Source: Prevotella sp. UBA4330 (GTDB lineage: Bacteria; Bacteroidota; Bacteroidia; Bacteroidales; Bacteroidaceae). Taken from it: a DNA stretch of 64,000 bases. Position 1 is the stretch's first letter; every line of letters starts with the position of its first letter. The position numbers and the translations under genes were made by a program. Below are positions 34,710-44,607 of the stretch, in pieces. The stretch spans positions 78,178 to 142,177 of the forward strand of contig DGTS01000015.1 of the NCBI GenBank assembly GCA_002394385.1, read 5' to 3'. The notes beneath the pieces are model-generated. The model ran no database searches. It saw only the letters and a list, made by a program, of their open reading frames with translations, and had not been told where the DNA came from.

Positions 34710-37700
34710 ATGAAGGTAAGAGAGCAATATATTGCCGTTGCCATCATGGCGGCACTCGTTTTCACGGCATGTTCCACTCAGAAGAACACGTCGGCAAGCC
34801 GTTGGTGGCATTCTTTCAACGCACGATATAATACTTATTATAACGGCGCGATGGCATATATTGACGGCTCGCTCGAGAAAGAACAGGGCAACAAGGACAA
34901 CTTCACCGAGCGAATACCACTGTACACCGTAAGCAACAAAAACAGCCGAGAAATAGGCAAAGGAAACTTTGACCGCGCCATAGAGAAAGCACAAAAAGCA
35001 ATAAAACAGCACAGCATAAAGCGAAAGCCTGAATGGAACAAGAGCCGCAAGAAGACCGACAAGGACAAGGAATGGCTCGCACGACGAGAGTATAACCCTT
35101 TCCTCTGGAAAGCATGGATGCTCATGGGACGCGCGCAGTTCCATAAGGGCGACTTCGACGAGGCAGCCTCCACATTCTCATACATGAGCCGACTCTACGC
35201 CACTCAGCCCGCTATCTACGGCAAGGCTCGTGCATGGTTGGCAAAATGCTACATCGAGTCAGACTTCATGTACGATGCCGAGGACGTGATAACAAAGATG
35301 AGACGCGACTCGCTCGACTGGCGAGCCGTAAAGGAATGGGACTACACCTACGCCGACTATTACATCCACACCAACCAGATAGAACAGGCTATACCCTACT
35401 TGCGCAAGGTGATAAAGCACGAAATGCGACGCAAGCAGAAGGCACGCGAGTGGTATCTCATGGGACAACTGGAGGCAGAACTGGGACATAACGACCTTGC
35501 ATACAAGGCATTCAAGCGCGTACTGAGACTGAACCCTCCATACGAACTCGACTTCAACGCACGCATAGCAATGACCGAGGTAATGGCAAGGGGAAAGTCG
35601 AAGCAGATGATAAGCAAACTGAAACGCATGGCGGCCTCGGACAACAACAAGGACTATCTCGACCAGGTTTATTACGCCATGGGCAACATCTACCTGCTGG
35701 ACAACGACACAACAAAAGCCATAGAGGCTTACGAGAAAGGCAACACTAAAGCCACAAGAGCAGGAATAGAGAAGGGAGTGCTGCTGCTCAAACTAGGCGA
35801 CCTGTACTGGGCACGCGAGAAGTTCAGCGATGCCAAGCGATGCTACGGCGAGGCTATTGGTCTGCTCGACAAGGAACGCAAGGACTACGAGGCTCTGTCC
35901 TACCGCTCAAAGGTGCTCGACGAACTGGTGCCTTACACCGATGCCATTCATCTGCAAGACTCACTGCAGGCACTGGCAAAGATGTCTGAGACCGACCGCA
36001 ATGCCGCCATCGACCGCGTCATTGAGGCTCTGAAAAAGAAAGAGAAAGAGGAACGCAGGGCACAACAGGAGCAACAGGCTCAACAACAGCAGGCTCAGAA
36101 CCAGGGAAACACTGGCAGAGACCAGCAGCAACAGCAGACATCACAATCGCAAAACGGGCAATGGTACTTCTACAACCAGATGGCCGTAAACCAGGGAAAG
36201 GCGGCTTTCCAAAAGCAATGGGGACGACGTGAGAATGTTGACGACTGGCAACGTGTGAACCGCACGGTGGTGGCACAAGACGACCTCGCCCAACTGACCG
36301 ACGAACAGCGCGACTCGCTGATGGCGGCAGAGGCTGCTGCCGACTCGATTGCAGAGAGTAAGGTGGACAGTGCGCAGAACGATCCGCACAAGCGTGAGTA
36401 CTATCTTGCACAGATTCCGTTCACAGAAGAACAAGTGCAGGCAAGCAACCTCATCATCATGGACGGACTCTATCATGCTGGCGTTATCTTCAAGGACAAA
36501 CTCGACTTCCTGAAGTTGAGTGAGAAACATCTCGTCAGACTCGACAACCATTACCCCGAATACGAGCACATGGACGATGCATACTATCATCTCTATCTGC
36601 TCTACCAGCGCATGGGAATGCCTGGAGTGGCACAGTCGTATCTCGCGAAACTACAGAACAAATACCCCGAAAGTCAGTGGACGACACTTCTCTCCGACCC
36701 CAAATACGAGGAGAACGCACGCTTCGGAACCATGATTGAAGACTCTCTCTATGCCGCAACATACGAGGCATTCAAAGCCGACCGTCTGGGCGAGGTGAGA
36801 AGGAACACCGAAACATCGGAATCGCGGTTCCCGCTGGGTGCAAACCGCGACAAGTTCATCTTCATTGGAGGACTGAGCAAACTGAATAGCGGCGATGCCG
36901 AGGGATGTCTCAAGGACATGAACGAGGTGGTGAAGAACTATCCCAACAGCCGCATCAGCGAACTCGCGGGAATGATTATCAACGGAGTGAAGGCAGGACG
37001 ACAACTCAGAGGCGGCAAGTTCGACATCGGCGACGTATGGGAGCGACGCAGCATAGTGCTCAACGACAGCGACTCAATACAGGCACGCAAGTTCGTTGCC
37101 GACCGGCTGACACCCCATCTCTTCATGCTCGTTTACAGTCCCGACTCTCTTCAGGAGAACCAGTTGCTCTTCGAGATGGCGCGCTACAACTTCACCAACT
37201 TCATGGTGCGCAACTTCGACATGACCATCGACGACTTCGAGGGGCTGCACCGCATGCAGATTACAGGGTTTCGCACATACGACGAGGCTCTGCAATATGC
37301 ACGCATGCTATACAAGTACGAGCCTGTGACGAGACTCATAAAGAAGGCTCGTGGAATAATTATCAGCGAGGCGAACCTGCCGTTGCTCGGCACTAACTTC
37401 AGTTACAAAGACTATGACAAGTTCTTCGACAAGAACTACAGTCCGCTGAAGCCTTCAACGCAGCAACTGCTCACCGAACCCGCCGAGATAGAATATGAGC
37501 CTCCTGTGGAACAGCCCGCACTGCCAGAGGACGAAGACGGCATCTACGGCAACGGCGAAGACAACAGCGCCATCATCGACGAGGGCACCGAAGTGGCAAT
37601 GCCCGAGAATGAACAGCCTGCAACTGAAGGCACTATAATAGAGAACACCGAGCCAGTACAGCCCACAACCGAAGGCACCGTAATCGAGAATGTGGAGCCA

Positions 37701-38150
37701 ACTCAGCCCGCAACCGAAGAAACTGTTGTGCCAGAGACCAACGTTCCCGTTATCGACGAAACCGAGACCGTGATTGAAGAGACCGGAACCGTTATCGAGG
37801 AAACAGGAACCGTAATCGAGGAAACTGCAGAACCGGCACCGGCAGAAACCGAAACCGTTATTGAAGAGGTGCAGCCAACAGTAGTTGAGACGCCACAACA
37901 GCAGCAGCCCGCAACAACAGCACAGCCGCAGCAAGTGCCTCAGCAAGCAGAAAAACCGCAACAGCAGGAAGAACCTCAGCAGCAGGAGGAGCCGCAACAG
38001 ACAGAAGAGCCTCAGCAGACAGAGACTGATGAGGATGTCTTCTACTTCGACGATTTCGGCGATACACCAGCAACTCCTCAGAACAACAATAACAACAAGA
38101 ACAACGACATCAACCTTGAGGACGAATACTACGACCTCGACGGTTTCTAA
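34710..38150 (+). CDS. porW: Type IX secretion/gliding accessory lipoprotein PorW (SprE)
   Basis: The start MKVREQYIAVAIMAALVFTAC is a lipoprotein signal. The following segments, SRWWHSFNARYNTYYNGAMA and EWLARREYNPFLWKAWML, are characteristic of PorW/SprE. Tetratricopeptide repeats fill about 100-420 and recur near 600-850. The protein supports assembly and function of the type IX system at the outer membrane. Two low-complexity stretches are odd: a Gln-rich block (about 455-490) and a long Glu/Thr/Gln/Pro-rich tail (about 940-1120) with tandem TVIEETG and PQQQEE-type repeats. It stops 6 bp before porX. Confidence 0.88.
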   Translation: MKVREQYIAVAIMAALVFTACSTQKNTSASRWWHSFNARYNTYYNGAMAYIDGSLEKEQGNKDNFTERIPLYTVSNKNSREIGKGNFDRAIEKAQKAIKQHSIKRKPEWNKSRKKTDKDKEWLARREYNPFLWKAWMLMGRAQFHKGDFDEAASTFSYMSRLYATQPAIYGKARAWLAKCYIESDFMYDAEDVITKMRRDSLDWRAVKEWDYTYADYYIHTNQIEQAIPYLRKVIKHEMRRKQKAREWYLMGQLEAELGHNDLAYKAFKRVLRLNPPYELDFNARIAMTEVMARGKSKQMISKLKRMAASDNNKDYLDQVYYAMGNIYLLDNDTTKAIEAYEKGNTKATRAGIEKGVLLLKLGDLYWAREKFSDAKRCYGEAIGLLDKERKDYEALSYRSKVLDELVPYTDAIHLQDSLQALAKMSETDRNAAIDRVIEALKKKEKEERRAQQEQQAQQQQAQNQGNTGRDQQQQQTSQSQNGQWYFYNQMAVNQGKAAFQKQWGRRENVDDWQRVNRTVVAQDDLAQLTDEQRDSLMAAEAAADSIAESKVDSAQNDPHKREYYLAQIPFTEEQVQASNLIIMDGLYHAGVIFKDKLDFLKLSEKHLVRLDNHYPEYEHMDDAYYHLYLLYQRMGMPGVAQSYLAKLQNKYPESQWTTLLSDPKYEENARFGTMIEDSLYAATYEAFKADRLGEVRRNTETSESRFPLGANRDKFIFIGGLSKLNSGDAEGCLKDMNEVVKNYPNSRISELAGMIINGVKAGRQLRGGKFDIGDVWERRSIVLNDSDSIQARKFVADRLTPHLFMLVYSPDSLQENQLLFEMARYNFTNFMVRNFDMTIDDFEGLHRMQITGFRTYDEALQYARMLYKYEPVTRLIKKARGIIISEANLPLLGTNFSYKDYDKFFDKNYSPLKPSTQQLLTEPAEIEYEPPVEQPALPEDEDGIYGNGEDNSAIIDEGTEVAMPENEQPATEGTIIENTEPVQPTTEGTVIENVEPTQPATEETVVPETNVPVIDETETVIEETGTVIEETGTVIEETAEPAPAETETVIEEVQPTVVETPQQQQPATTAQPQQVPQQAEKPQQQEEPQQQEEPQQTEEPQQTETDEDVFYFDDFGDTPATPQNNNNNKNNDINLEDEYYDLDGF

Positions 38151-38156
38151 TAATTA

Positions 38157-39728
38157 ATGAGCATGAGCAACGGACTACTACTTTGGGTTGACGACGAGAT
38201 AGAACTTCTTCGTGCACACATCATTTTCCTCGAGAAAAAAGGATATGAAGTGGTGACGGTGACCAACGGCACCGATGCCATCGACCAGTGCAACCAGCGC
38301 ACATTCGACCTCGTTTTGCTCGACGAGATGATGCCTGGCATCAGCGGACTTGAGACGCTGCAGAAACTGAAGGAGATTCAGCCTGCAACGCCAGTGGTGA
38401 TGGTCACGAAGAGCGAAGAGGAGAACATTATGGACCAAGCCATAGGCTCGAAGATTGCCGACTATCTCATAAAACCCGTCAACCCCGTGCAGATTCTGCT
38501 CACGCTGAAGAAAAACATACACCAAAGGCAGATTGTGGCGGAGGTCACACAGAGCGGTTACCAGCAGAACTTCCAGAACATTGCATTGCAAATTGCCAAC
38601 TGCAGCACCGCTGACGACTGGACAAACATTTACAAACTGCTGGTGCGCTGGGAACTGGAACTTACCAGCGCCGAGAGCAACATGAACGAGATGTTGCAAA
38701 TGCAAAAGGAGGAAGCCAACAACGGATTTGTGAAATTCATCAAAAACAACTATCTCGAATGGGTGAACCCCAAGACGATGCAGACGGCAGACCGCCCTAC
38801 AATGAGTCCCGACATCTTCAAGAAGAAGATTTTCCCCCTGCTCTCTGCCGACGAGAAGGTGTTCTTCATCGTCATAGACAACTTCCGCTACGACCAGTGG
38901 CGCGTGCTGGCACAGGAGATTGGCGACATGTTCGACATCGAGGAAGACACTTATTTCAGCATCCTGCCTACGGCAACACAATATGCACGCAACGCCATCT
39001 TCAGCGGCCTCATGCCCACACAGATAGCAGAGATGTTCCCCGAACTGTGGGTAGATGAGGACGAGGAGGAAGGCAAGAACCTCAACGAGGAGCCGCTGGT
39101 GCGCACTCAGATAGAGCGATTCCGCCGCCGCGACACATTCTCATACCATAAAATCAACGACTCTACGGGAGCCGAGCGATTCCTCGCACAGTTCAACCAG
39201 ATTAAGCAGAACGACCTCAACGTAGTGGTGATAAACTTCATCGACATGCTCTCACACGCCCGAACAGAGTCGAAGATGGTGCGCGAACTGGCAAACAACG
39301 AGTCGGCTTACCGCTCGATAACGCTCAGTTGGTTCCGCCACTCGGTGATGTCAGAACTGCTGAAGGCACTGGCACAGACCGACTTCACCGTTGTCATCAC
39401 CACCGACCACGGCAGCATACGCGCCAGCAAGCCCGTGAAGATAATAGGCGACCGCAACACAAACACCAACCTCAGGTATAAACTGGGCAAAAACCTCAGT
39501 TACAACCCCAAGGAGGTATTCACCGTAAAGAACCCCGCAGCAGCACAACTGCCTGCGCCTAACCTCAGCACGTCATACGTCTTCGCCACAGGCAACTCTT
39601 TCCTCGCCTACCCCAACAACTACAACTACTACGTTTCTTACTATAAGGACACATTCCAGCACGGCGGAATATCAATGGAGGAGATGATTGTGCCGCTCGT
39701 AACGCTGCGCGGAAGAAAGAGGAAATAA
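38157..39728 (+). CDS. porX: Type IX secretion response regulator PorX (receiver plus PglZ domain)
   Basis: Residues 1-120 form a receiver domain: acidic DD at 12-13, predicted phosphoacceptor Asp56 in LVLLDEMMPG and the conserved Lys in IKPVNPVQ. The C-terminal two thirds (about 200-510) is an alkaline-phosphatase-like PglZ domain with VFFIVIDNFRYDQW and VVITTDHGS metal-site segments. This is the PorX architecture; known PorX proteins control type IX secretion and bind or hydrolyse signalling nucleotides. Its usual partner kinase PorY is not in this window. It directly follows porW. Confidence 0.92.
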   Translation: MSMSNGLLLWVDDEIELLRAHIIFLEKKGYEVVTVTNGTDAIDQCNQRTFDLVLLDEMMPGISGLETLQKLKEIQPATPVVMVTKSEEENIMDQAIGSKIADYLIKPVNPVQILLTLKKNIHQRQIVAEVTQSGYQQNFQNIALQIANCSTADDWTNIYKLLVRWELELTSAESNMNEMLQMQKEEANNGFVKFIKNNYLEWVNPKTMQTADRPTMSPDIFKKKIFPLLSADEKVFFIVIDNFRYDQWRVLAQEIGDMFDIEEDTYFSILPTATQYARNAIFSGLMPTQIAEMFPELWVDEDEEEGKNLNEEPLVRTQIERFRRRDTFSYHKINDSTGAERFLAQFNQIKQNDLNVVVINFIDMLSHARTESKMVRELANNESAYRSITLSWFRHSVMSELLKALAQTDFTVVITTDHGSIRASKPVKIIGDRNTNTNLRYKLGKNLSYNPKEVFTVKNPAAAQLPAPNLSTSYVFATGNSFLAYPNNYNYYVSYYKDTFQHGGISMEEMIVPLVTLRGRKRK

Positions 39729-39792
39729 GAGCGCGACCACCCTATCACTATAAGGACAAGAACAAAAAACATCAGCATACCAGCAAACAATA

Positions 39793-40203
39793 ATGGAAAT
39801 AAGAATTAAAGACATCAACCAGATAAGGAGCGCGGCACGCCAGTTCATAGACGGCATGCCCGCTGGCAAAGTGTTCGCATTCTACGGCAAGATGGGAGCC
39901 GGCAAGACAACATTCATCAAGGCGATATGCGAGGAGATGGGCGTTGACGACGTCATCACATCCCCAACCTTCGCCATCGTCAACGAGTACGAAACCGCAG
40001 AGGCCGAAACCATCTATCACTTCGACTTCTACCGCATCAAGAAACTCGACGAAGTGTACGACATGGGCTACGAAGAATATTTCTATAGCGGCAACCTATG
40101 CTTCATCGAATGGCCCGAACTGATTGAGGACCTGCTGCCCGACGATGCCACAAAAGTAACCATCGAGGAGGCAGAAGACGGCTCAAGAGTAATCACTTTC
40201 TGA
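39793..40203 (+). CDS. tsaE: tRNA threonylcarbamoyladenosine ATPase TsaE
   Basis: TsaE drives the cycle of the TsaB-TsaD complex that makes t6A at position 37 of ANN-decoding tRNAs. The P-loop is GKMGAGKTTF (about 36-45), followed by SPTFAIVNEY and the Walker B-like HFDFYRI. FIEWPEL is the typical late motif. Length 136 is slightly short of the usual 150 but complete. It follows porX by 64 bp. Confidence 0.92.
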   Translation: MEIRIKDINQIRSAARQFIDGMPAGKVFAFYGKMGAGKTTFIKAICEEMGVDDVITSPTFAIVNEYETAEAETIYHFDFYRIKKLDEVYDMGYEEYFYSGNLCFIEWPELIEDLLPDDATKVTIEEAEDGSRVITF

Positions 40204-40235
40204 TTAACGGGAAAGCGACACGACGCATGCCGAAA

Positions 40236-40301
40236 AGTAAAATAGCCTAAATTGCAAAGTAAAATAGCCTATTTTGGTGACCAAAATAGGCTATTTTACT
40301 T
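40236..40301. repeat. 22-bp periodic array, GTAAAATAGGCTATTTTAC family, 3 units
   Basis: Exactly 66 bp between the convergent tsaE and trxA genes. Central doublets are CC, CC, GG, the reverse order of the arrays at 18.7 and 31.7 kb. It begins AGTAAAATAGCC and ends GGCTATTTTACTT. It may also act as a terminator-like hairpin here. Confidence 0.9.
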
Positions 40302-40346
40302 TTAGGAATGTTATGAACCGATGTCCGGTTATGCCATTACTGTTCT

Positions 40347-40661
40347 TTAAATCAGTGCCTCGAACTTCTGGCGGAGCACGTTTGCGGGAGCAGAGCCCAC
40401 GTGGCGGTCAACCTCAACACCATTCTTGAAGAAGATGATTGTAGGAATGTTGCGGATGCCCAGTTCGGCTGCCACATCGTCATTCTCCTCAACATCGCAC
40501 TTGCCCACAACGAGTTTGCCGTCAAACTCTTCTGCCAGTTGCGACACGATTGGTCCCACCATGCGGCATGGTCCGCACCATGTGGCCCAGAAATCAACTA
40601 CCAATGGCAGTGAGCCATTCTTGTAACTCTCAAAGTTCTCTTGTGTGATATTTACTTCCAT
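40347..40661 (-). CDS. trxA: Thioredoxin
   Basis: A 104-residue cytoplasmic thioredoxin with the canonical active site in WATWCGPCRM, the cis-proline loop IRNIPTII and the final GxxxxNVLRQKFEALI helix. It reduces protein disulfides. It lies 99 bp downstream of dnaE on the same strand. Confidence 0.95.
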   Translation of the reverse strand: MEVNITQENFESYKNGSLPLVVDFWATWCGPCRMVGPIVSQLAEEFDGKLVVGKCDVEENDDVAAELGIRNIPTIIFFKNGVEVDRHVGSAPANVLRQKFEALI

Positions 40662-40760
40662 TTTGCTTGTATGTTTATTTGTTCAACAATAATTTCCTGC
40701 TCATTTCTATTGCAAAGAGTGTGCCATCAGCGCTTTTGCCATTCGTTCACGTGAGGCATG

Positions 40761-43700
40761 TCAATTTGTCTCAACGTCGAATAAGAATTTGTCGTTGTTT
40801 TCGAGGTAACTCACCAACTCATGCGTCAGTTTCACATTCTTCGTTTTCGACCGCAGCGTCACGTAAGTATTGGTCATAGCATCGGCAATCTTGAAATAGA
40901 CGCCCACATTTCCCGGATTCTCTTCCAACACGCTGCACAACTCCTCAACGCCCTGCTCGTCGAGGTCTGTAGAACGCATGGAGATGGTGATATGGTCAAT
41001 GTGTTTCTCCTTCACTGTGTCCAGAAACTGTATGCTGCCAATAACGAAATTCACATAAGGACTGTTAGGGAAACGCTGAACACACTTGGCCGTGACATAC
41101 ACCGGGTTGCCTTCTTTCAGCATTCCGCTCCATTTGCCCCACTCCTCACGGAACAAGGCAATCTCTCCAGAGCCTTCATAGTCTTCGATAGTGACAAATC
41201 CGCACGGCATTCCATTCTTGTCATAACGGGTTCTGACAGTGGTAACTATGCCACCGAGTGTCAGTTGCTGACGTTTCACCAACTCCTCTTTGTTTTCAAG
41301 TTCTGCACAATGGGTGTTGCACATTTTCTTCAAGACCACCGAATAGTCGTCGAGCGGATGGGCAGAGAGATAGATGCCCACCAGTTCGCGCTCCTTGCTC
41401 AGTCGCTCTATGGTGCTCCATGACTCTGCTTCGGGAATCTTGGGATGCACAATCTCCACGTCGTCGAAGCCGCCGAAGAGCGAGTGCTCCATCTGTTTCT
41501 TCGCGTTCATGTAGTTCTGGCCGTAGTTCGCCAGCGACTCAATGAACAACTCGCCCTTACTGCCGGGGGCGAAGAACTGCTCACGCTTTATTCCGAAACT
41601 GTCGAAGCCGCCGCTCAGCGCCAGCACCTCGTATGCCTTGCGGTTGACGTTGTAGCCCATTCGCTCGGCAAAGTTGAATATCGACGAGAACGGGCCGTTC
41701 TTCTCGCGCTCCTCGATGATGGCGTTTGCCGCCGCCTCTCCCATGCCTTTCACTCCTCCGAGTCCGAAGCGTATCTCGCCCTTCTTGTTGACGCCGAACT
41801 TGATGAAACTCTCGTTGACGTCGGGTCCCATAGTATGTATGCCCAGTGCCTTGCACTCGTCCATCAACTTCGTTATTTCCTTGATGTCGTCCTTGCGGCG
41901 ACTCATGATGGCAGCCATGAACTCTGCCGGGTAGTTTGCCTTGAGATACGCCGTCTGGTAAGCCACCCACGAGTAGCAGGCGGCATGCGACTTGTTGAAC
42001 GCGTAGGATGCGAACTTCTCCCAGTCGCTCCAGATGGACTCCAGAATCTTCGGGTCGTGGCCGTTCTTCTTGCCGCCCTCGATGAACTTAGGCTTCATGG
42101 CGTCGACGATGTCTTTCTTCTTCTTACCCATCGCCTTACGCAGAGCGTCGCTCTCGCCGCGGGTAAAGTCGGCCAGTTGTCTGGACAAGAGCATCACCTG
42201 CTCCTGATAGACGGTGATGCCGTAGGTGTCCTTCAGATACTTCTCCATGCAGGGGATGGGATACGTGATGGGCTCCTCGCCGCGCTTACGTCGGATAAAC
42301 GAAGGGATATAGTCCATTGGTCCCGGGCGGTAGAGCGCGTTCATGGCTATGAGGTCCTCGAACACCGTTGGCTGCAGTTGCCTGAGATACTTCTGCATTC
42401 CCGTTGACTCAAACTGGAATGTGCCTATGGTGCGCCCGTCCTGATATAGTTTATATGTCTTTGGGTCGTCAATGGGTATGTTGTCAAGGTCGATGTCTAT
42501 GCCTCTTGTCAACTTGATGTTGGCGCACGCCTCCTTCAACTCCGACAGCGTTTTCAGTCCGAGGAAGTCCATCTTGATGAGTCCTGTTGACTCGATGACG
42601 TGGCCGTCATACTGTGTGCAATTGGTTTTCGTGCCCTTGAAGTCGGGGTCGTCGGCGGTGGAAAGCGGCACATGGTCGCTAATGGGGTCGCGGCAGATGA
42701 TGAATCCGCAGGCATGTATGCCAGTGCCTCGCACCGTACCCTCCAGCATCTTGGCATATTTTATGGTGTTCGCCAGTGCCTGGTCGTCGCTTGTCTCAGC
42801 ATCTTGCAGTTCCCTAGTGCACTTTATGGCGTTGGGCAGATTCATCTTCATACCGTCGGGCAGGCGGTCGGGTATGGCCTTGCACAGGGCATTAGACACC
42901 GCTATTGGCACCTTCTCCACTCGCGCCACGTCCTTAATAGAGTTCTTTGTCGCCATTGTGGCGTATGTTATAATGTGCGCGCAGTTCTCGTGCCCATACT
43001 TGTCCTCAACCCATTTCAGCACCTTTCCGCGCCCGTCGTCATCGAAGTCGGTGTCGATATCGGGAAGAGAGATACGGTCGGGGTTGAGGAAACGCTCGAA
43101 CAGGAGGTCATACTTCAGAGGGTCTATCTTGGTGATTCCGAGGCAATAGGCCACCACACTTCCGGCAGCGGAGCCACGTCCAGGCCCCACCATCACGCCC
43201 AGTTCGTCGCGGGCAGAGTTGATGAAGTCCTGCACTATGAGGAAGTAGCCTGGGAATCCCATGGTCTTCATGATGTGCAACTCAAACTTTATGCGGTCGA
43301 GTATTTCGTCGGTAAGTTCAGGATAACGTTTCTTCGCGCCCTCGTATGCGAGTTTCGCCAGATAGTCTGCCTCGAACTTTATGCGGTAAATCTTGTCATA
43401 TCCGCCCAGTTTCTTTATCTTCTTCTCGCCTTCCTCTGGCGACAACTGGTTCTCGCCGTTCTCGTCGGATGTAAACTCGTCGTAGAGTTGCTGCTCCGAG
43501 AATTTCTTTCGCCACTCCTCCTCCGTTCCAAACGATTCGGGAATGGGGAAGAAGGGCATGATGGGGTCGCTGTCCAGGCTGTAGGTCTCCACCTTGTCCA
43601 GAATCTCGATGGTGTTCGCCATCGCCTCCGGAACATCGCTGAACACCTCCCACATCTCCTCCTTGGTCTTAAACCACTCCTGTTTCGAGTAGAGCATTCG

Positions 43701-44468
43701 TGTGGGGTCGTCGATGTCCTTGCCTGTAGAGAGGCACAGCAAGTGGTCGTGAGCCTCGGCGTTCTCCTGGTCAGCGAAGTGGGCATCGTTGGTGCAGACG
43801 AGTTTGATGCCGTACTCATGTGCCAGTTCTATGAGCACCTTGTTGGCTTTCTGCTGCAAGGGGAATGTCTCGCGGTTGGCCCTTATCGTGGGGTCTTTCA
43901 CCTCATGGCGCTGCAACTCCAGATAATAGTCGTCGCCGAAGACGCGCTTGTGCCATTCTATTGCCTCCCGGGCACCCGCTATGTCGCCTTGAAGTATCTT
44001 GTGGGGCACCTCTCCCGCGATGCACGCCGAGCACACAATGAGTCCCTCGTGGTGACGCTCAAGGTCGGCACGGTCGGTTCGCGGACGCATGTAGAAACCG
44101 TCAACCCATGCGTTGCTCACTATCTTTATCAGGTTTTTGTATCCCGTCTCGTTCTTGGCAAGCACAATGAGGTGGTAGCCGCTCTGGTCTTGCTTGCCCT
44201 CCTTCTGCTCCTTCGGACCGTGCTTAGCCACATACATCTCGCAACCGAAGATGGGCTTGAAGGGTTCCAGTCCTTCCTTCTTGCGTTTCTTGTTCACCCC
44301 GCCGACATAGTCGTGAAACTCCTTTATGCCGAACATGTCGCCATGGTCGGTAATGGCCATGCCGCGCTGACCGTCGGCTATAGCCTTGTCAACCAGACTC
44401 TTAATCTTCGACTGGCCGTCAAGAATAGAATAGTAGGTGTGAACGTGCAGGTGTATGAAGTCTTCCAT
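40761..44468 (-). CDS. dnaE: DNA polymerase III alpha subunit
   Basis: The replicative polymerase catalytic subunit. ATG 44468 (MEDFIHLHVHTYYSILDG) is chosen because the promoter box at 44499-44506 lies over the longer start. The N-terminal PHP domain has HLHVHTYYS. The polymerase core carries GRGSAAGSVVAYCLGI and the catalytic aspartates in LPDIDTDFDDDGR. FNKSHAACYSWVAYQTAYLK marks the fingers/thumb region. A late OB-fold (GGIVTTVRTRYDKNG) follows. About 1235 residues is normal for the DnaE1 class. The long open frames on the opposite strand are shadows. Confidence 0.96.
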   Translation of the reverse strand: MEDFIHLHVHTYYSILDGQSKIKSLVDKAIADGQRGMAITDHGDMFGIKEFHDYVGGVNKKRKKEGLEPFKPIFGCEMYVAKHGPKEQKEGKQDQSGYHLIVLAKNETGYKNLIKIVSNAWVDGFYMRPRTDRADLERHHEGLIVCSACIAGEVPHKILQGDIAGAREAIEWHKRVFGDDYYLELQRHEVKDPTIRANRETFPLQQKANKVLIELAHEYGIKLVCTNDAHFADQENAEAHDHLLCLSTGKDIDDPTRMLYSKQEWFKTKEEMWEVFSDVPEAMANTIEILDKVETYSLDSDPIMPFFPIPESFGTEEEWRKKFSEQQLYDEFTSDENGENQLSPEEGEKKIKKLGGYDKIYRIKFEADYLAKLAYEGAKKRYPELTDEILDRIKFELHIMKTMGFPGYFLIVQDFINSARDELGVMVGPGRGSAAGSVVAYCLGITKIDPLKYDLLFERFLNPDRISLPDIDTDFDDDGRGKVLKWVEDKYGHENCAHIITYATMATKNSIKDVARVEKVPIAVSNALCKAIPDRLPDGMKMNLPNAIKCTRELQDAETSDDQALANTIKYAKMLEGTVRGTGIHACGFIICRDPISDHVPLSTADDPDFKGTKTNCTQYDGHVIESTGLIKMDFLGLKTLSELKEACANIKLTRGIDIDLDNIPIDDPKTYKLYQDGRTIGTFQFESTGMQKYLRQLQPTVFEDLIAMNALYRPGPMDYIPSFIRRKRGEEPITYPIPCMEKYLKDTYGITVYQEQVMLLSRQLADFTRGESDALRKAMGKKKKDIVDAMKPKFIEGGKKNGHDPKILESIWSDWEKFASYAFNKSHAACYSWVAYQTAYLKANYPAEFMAAIMSRRKDDIKEITKLMDECKALGIHTMGPDVNESFIKFGVNKKGEIRFGLGGVKGMGEAAANAIIEEREKNGPFSSIFNFAERMGYNVNRKAYEVLALSGGFDSFGIKREQFFAPGSKGELFIESLANYGQNYMNAKKQMEHSLFGGFDDVEIVHPKIPEAESWSTIERLSKERELVGIYLSAHPLDDYSVVLKKMCNTHCAELENKEELVKRQQLTLGGIVTTVRTRYDKNGMPCGFVTIEDYEGSGEIALFREEWGKWSGMLKEGNPVYVTAKCVQRFPNSPYVNFVIGSIQFLDTVKEKHIDHITISMRSTDLDEQGVEELCSVLEENPGNVGVYFKIADAMTNTYVTLRSKTKNVKLTHELVSYLENNDKFLFDVETN

Positions 44469-44498
44469 TTGGTGCTGTTTCTTTTCCGTTTTGAGCGT

Positions 44499-44506
44499 CA
44501 AAGTTA
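44499..44506 (-). promoter_or_regulatory. Promoter -7 box of dnaE
   Basis: TAACTTTG on the minus strand, 30 bp before the chosen dnaE start. Confidence 0.6.
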
Positions 44507-44571
44507 CTGCTTTTTATCCACAACGCCAAACAAAAAGCGTCGAAAAATTACTCTTTGTCAATAATATTTCG

Positions 44572-44579
44572 TACCTTTG
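44572..44579 (+). promoter_or_regulatory. Promoter -7 box of the psd-pssA operon
   Basis: TACCTTTG, 28 bp before the psd ATG. The upstream element is not clear. Confidence 0.65.
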
Positions 44580-44607
44580 CACACGAATTGTGTACATACA
44601 TACAATT

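Noticed and set aside
43415..43819. Alternative frames inside dnaE suggesting a frameshift
   Set aside because: The dnaE frame is continuous with all motifs in order; no frameshift is needed.
42600..44564. 654-residue open frame on the plus strand opposite dnaE
   Set aside because: It has no family features and is a codon-bias shadow of the well-supported dnaE gene.
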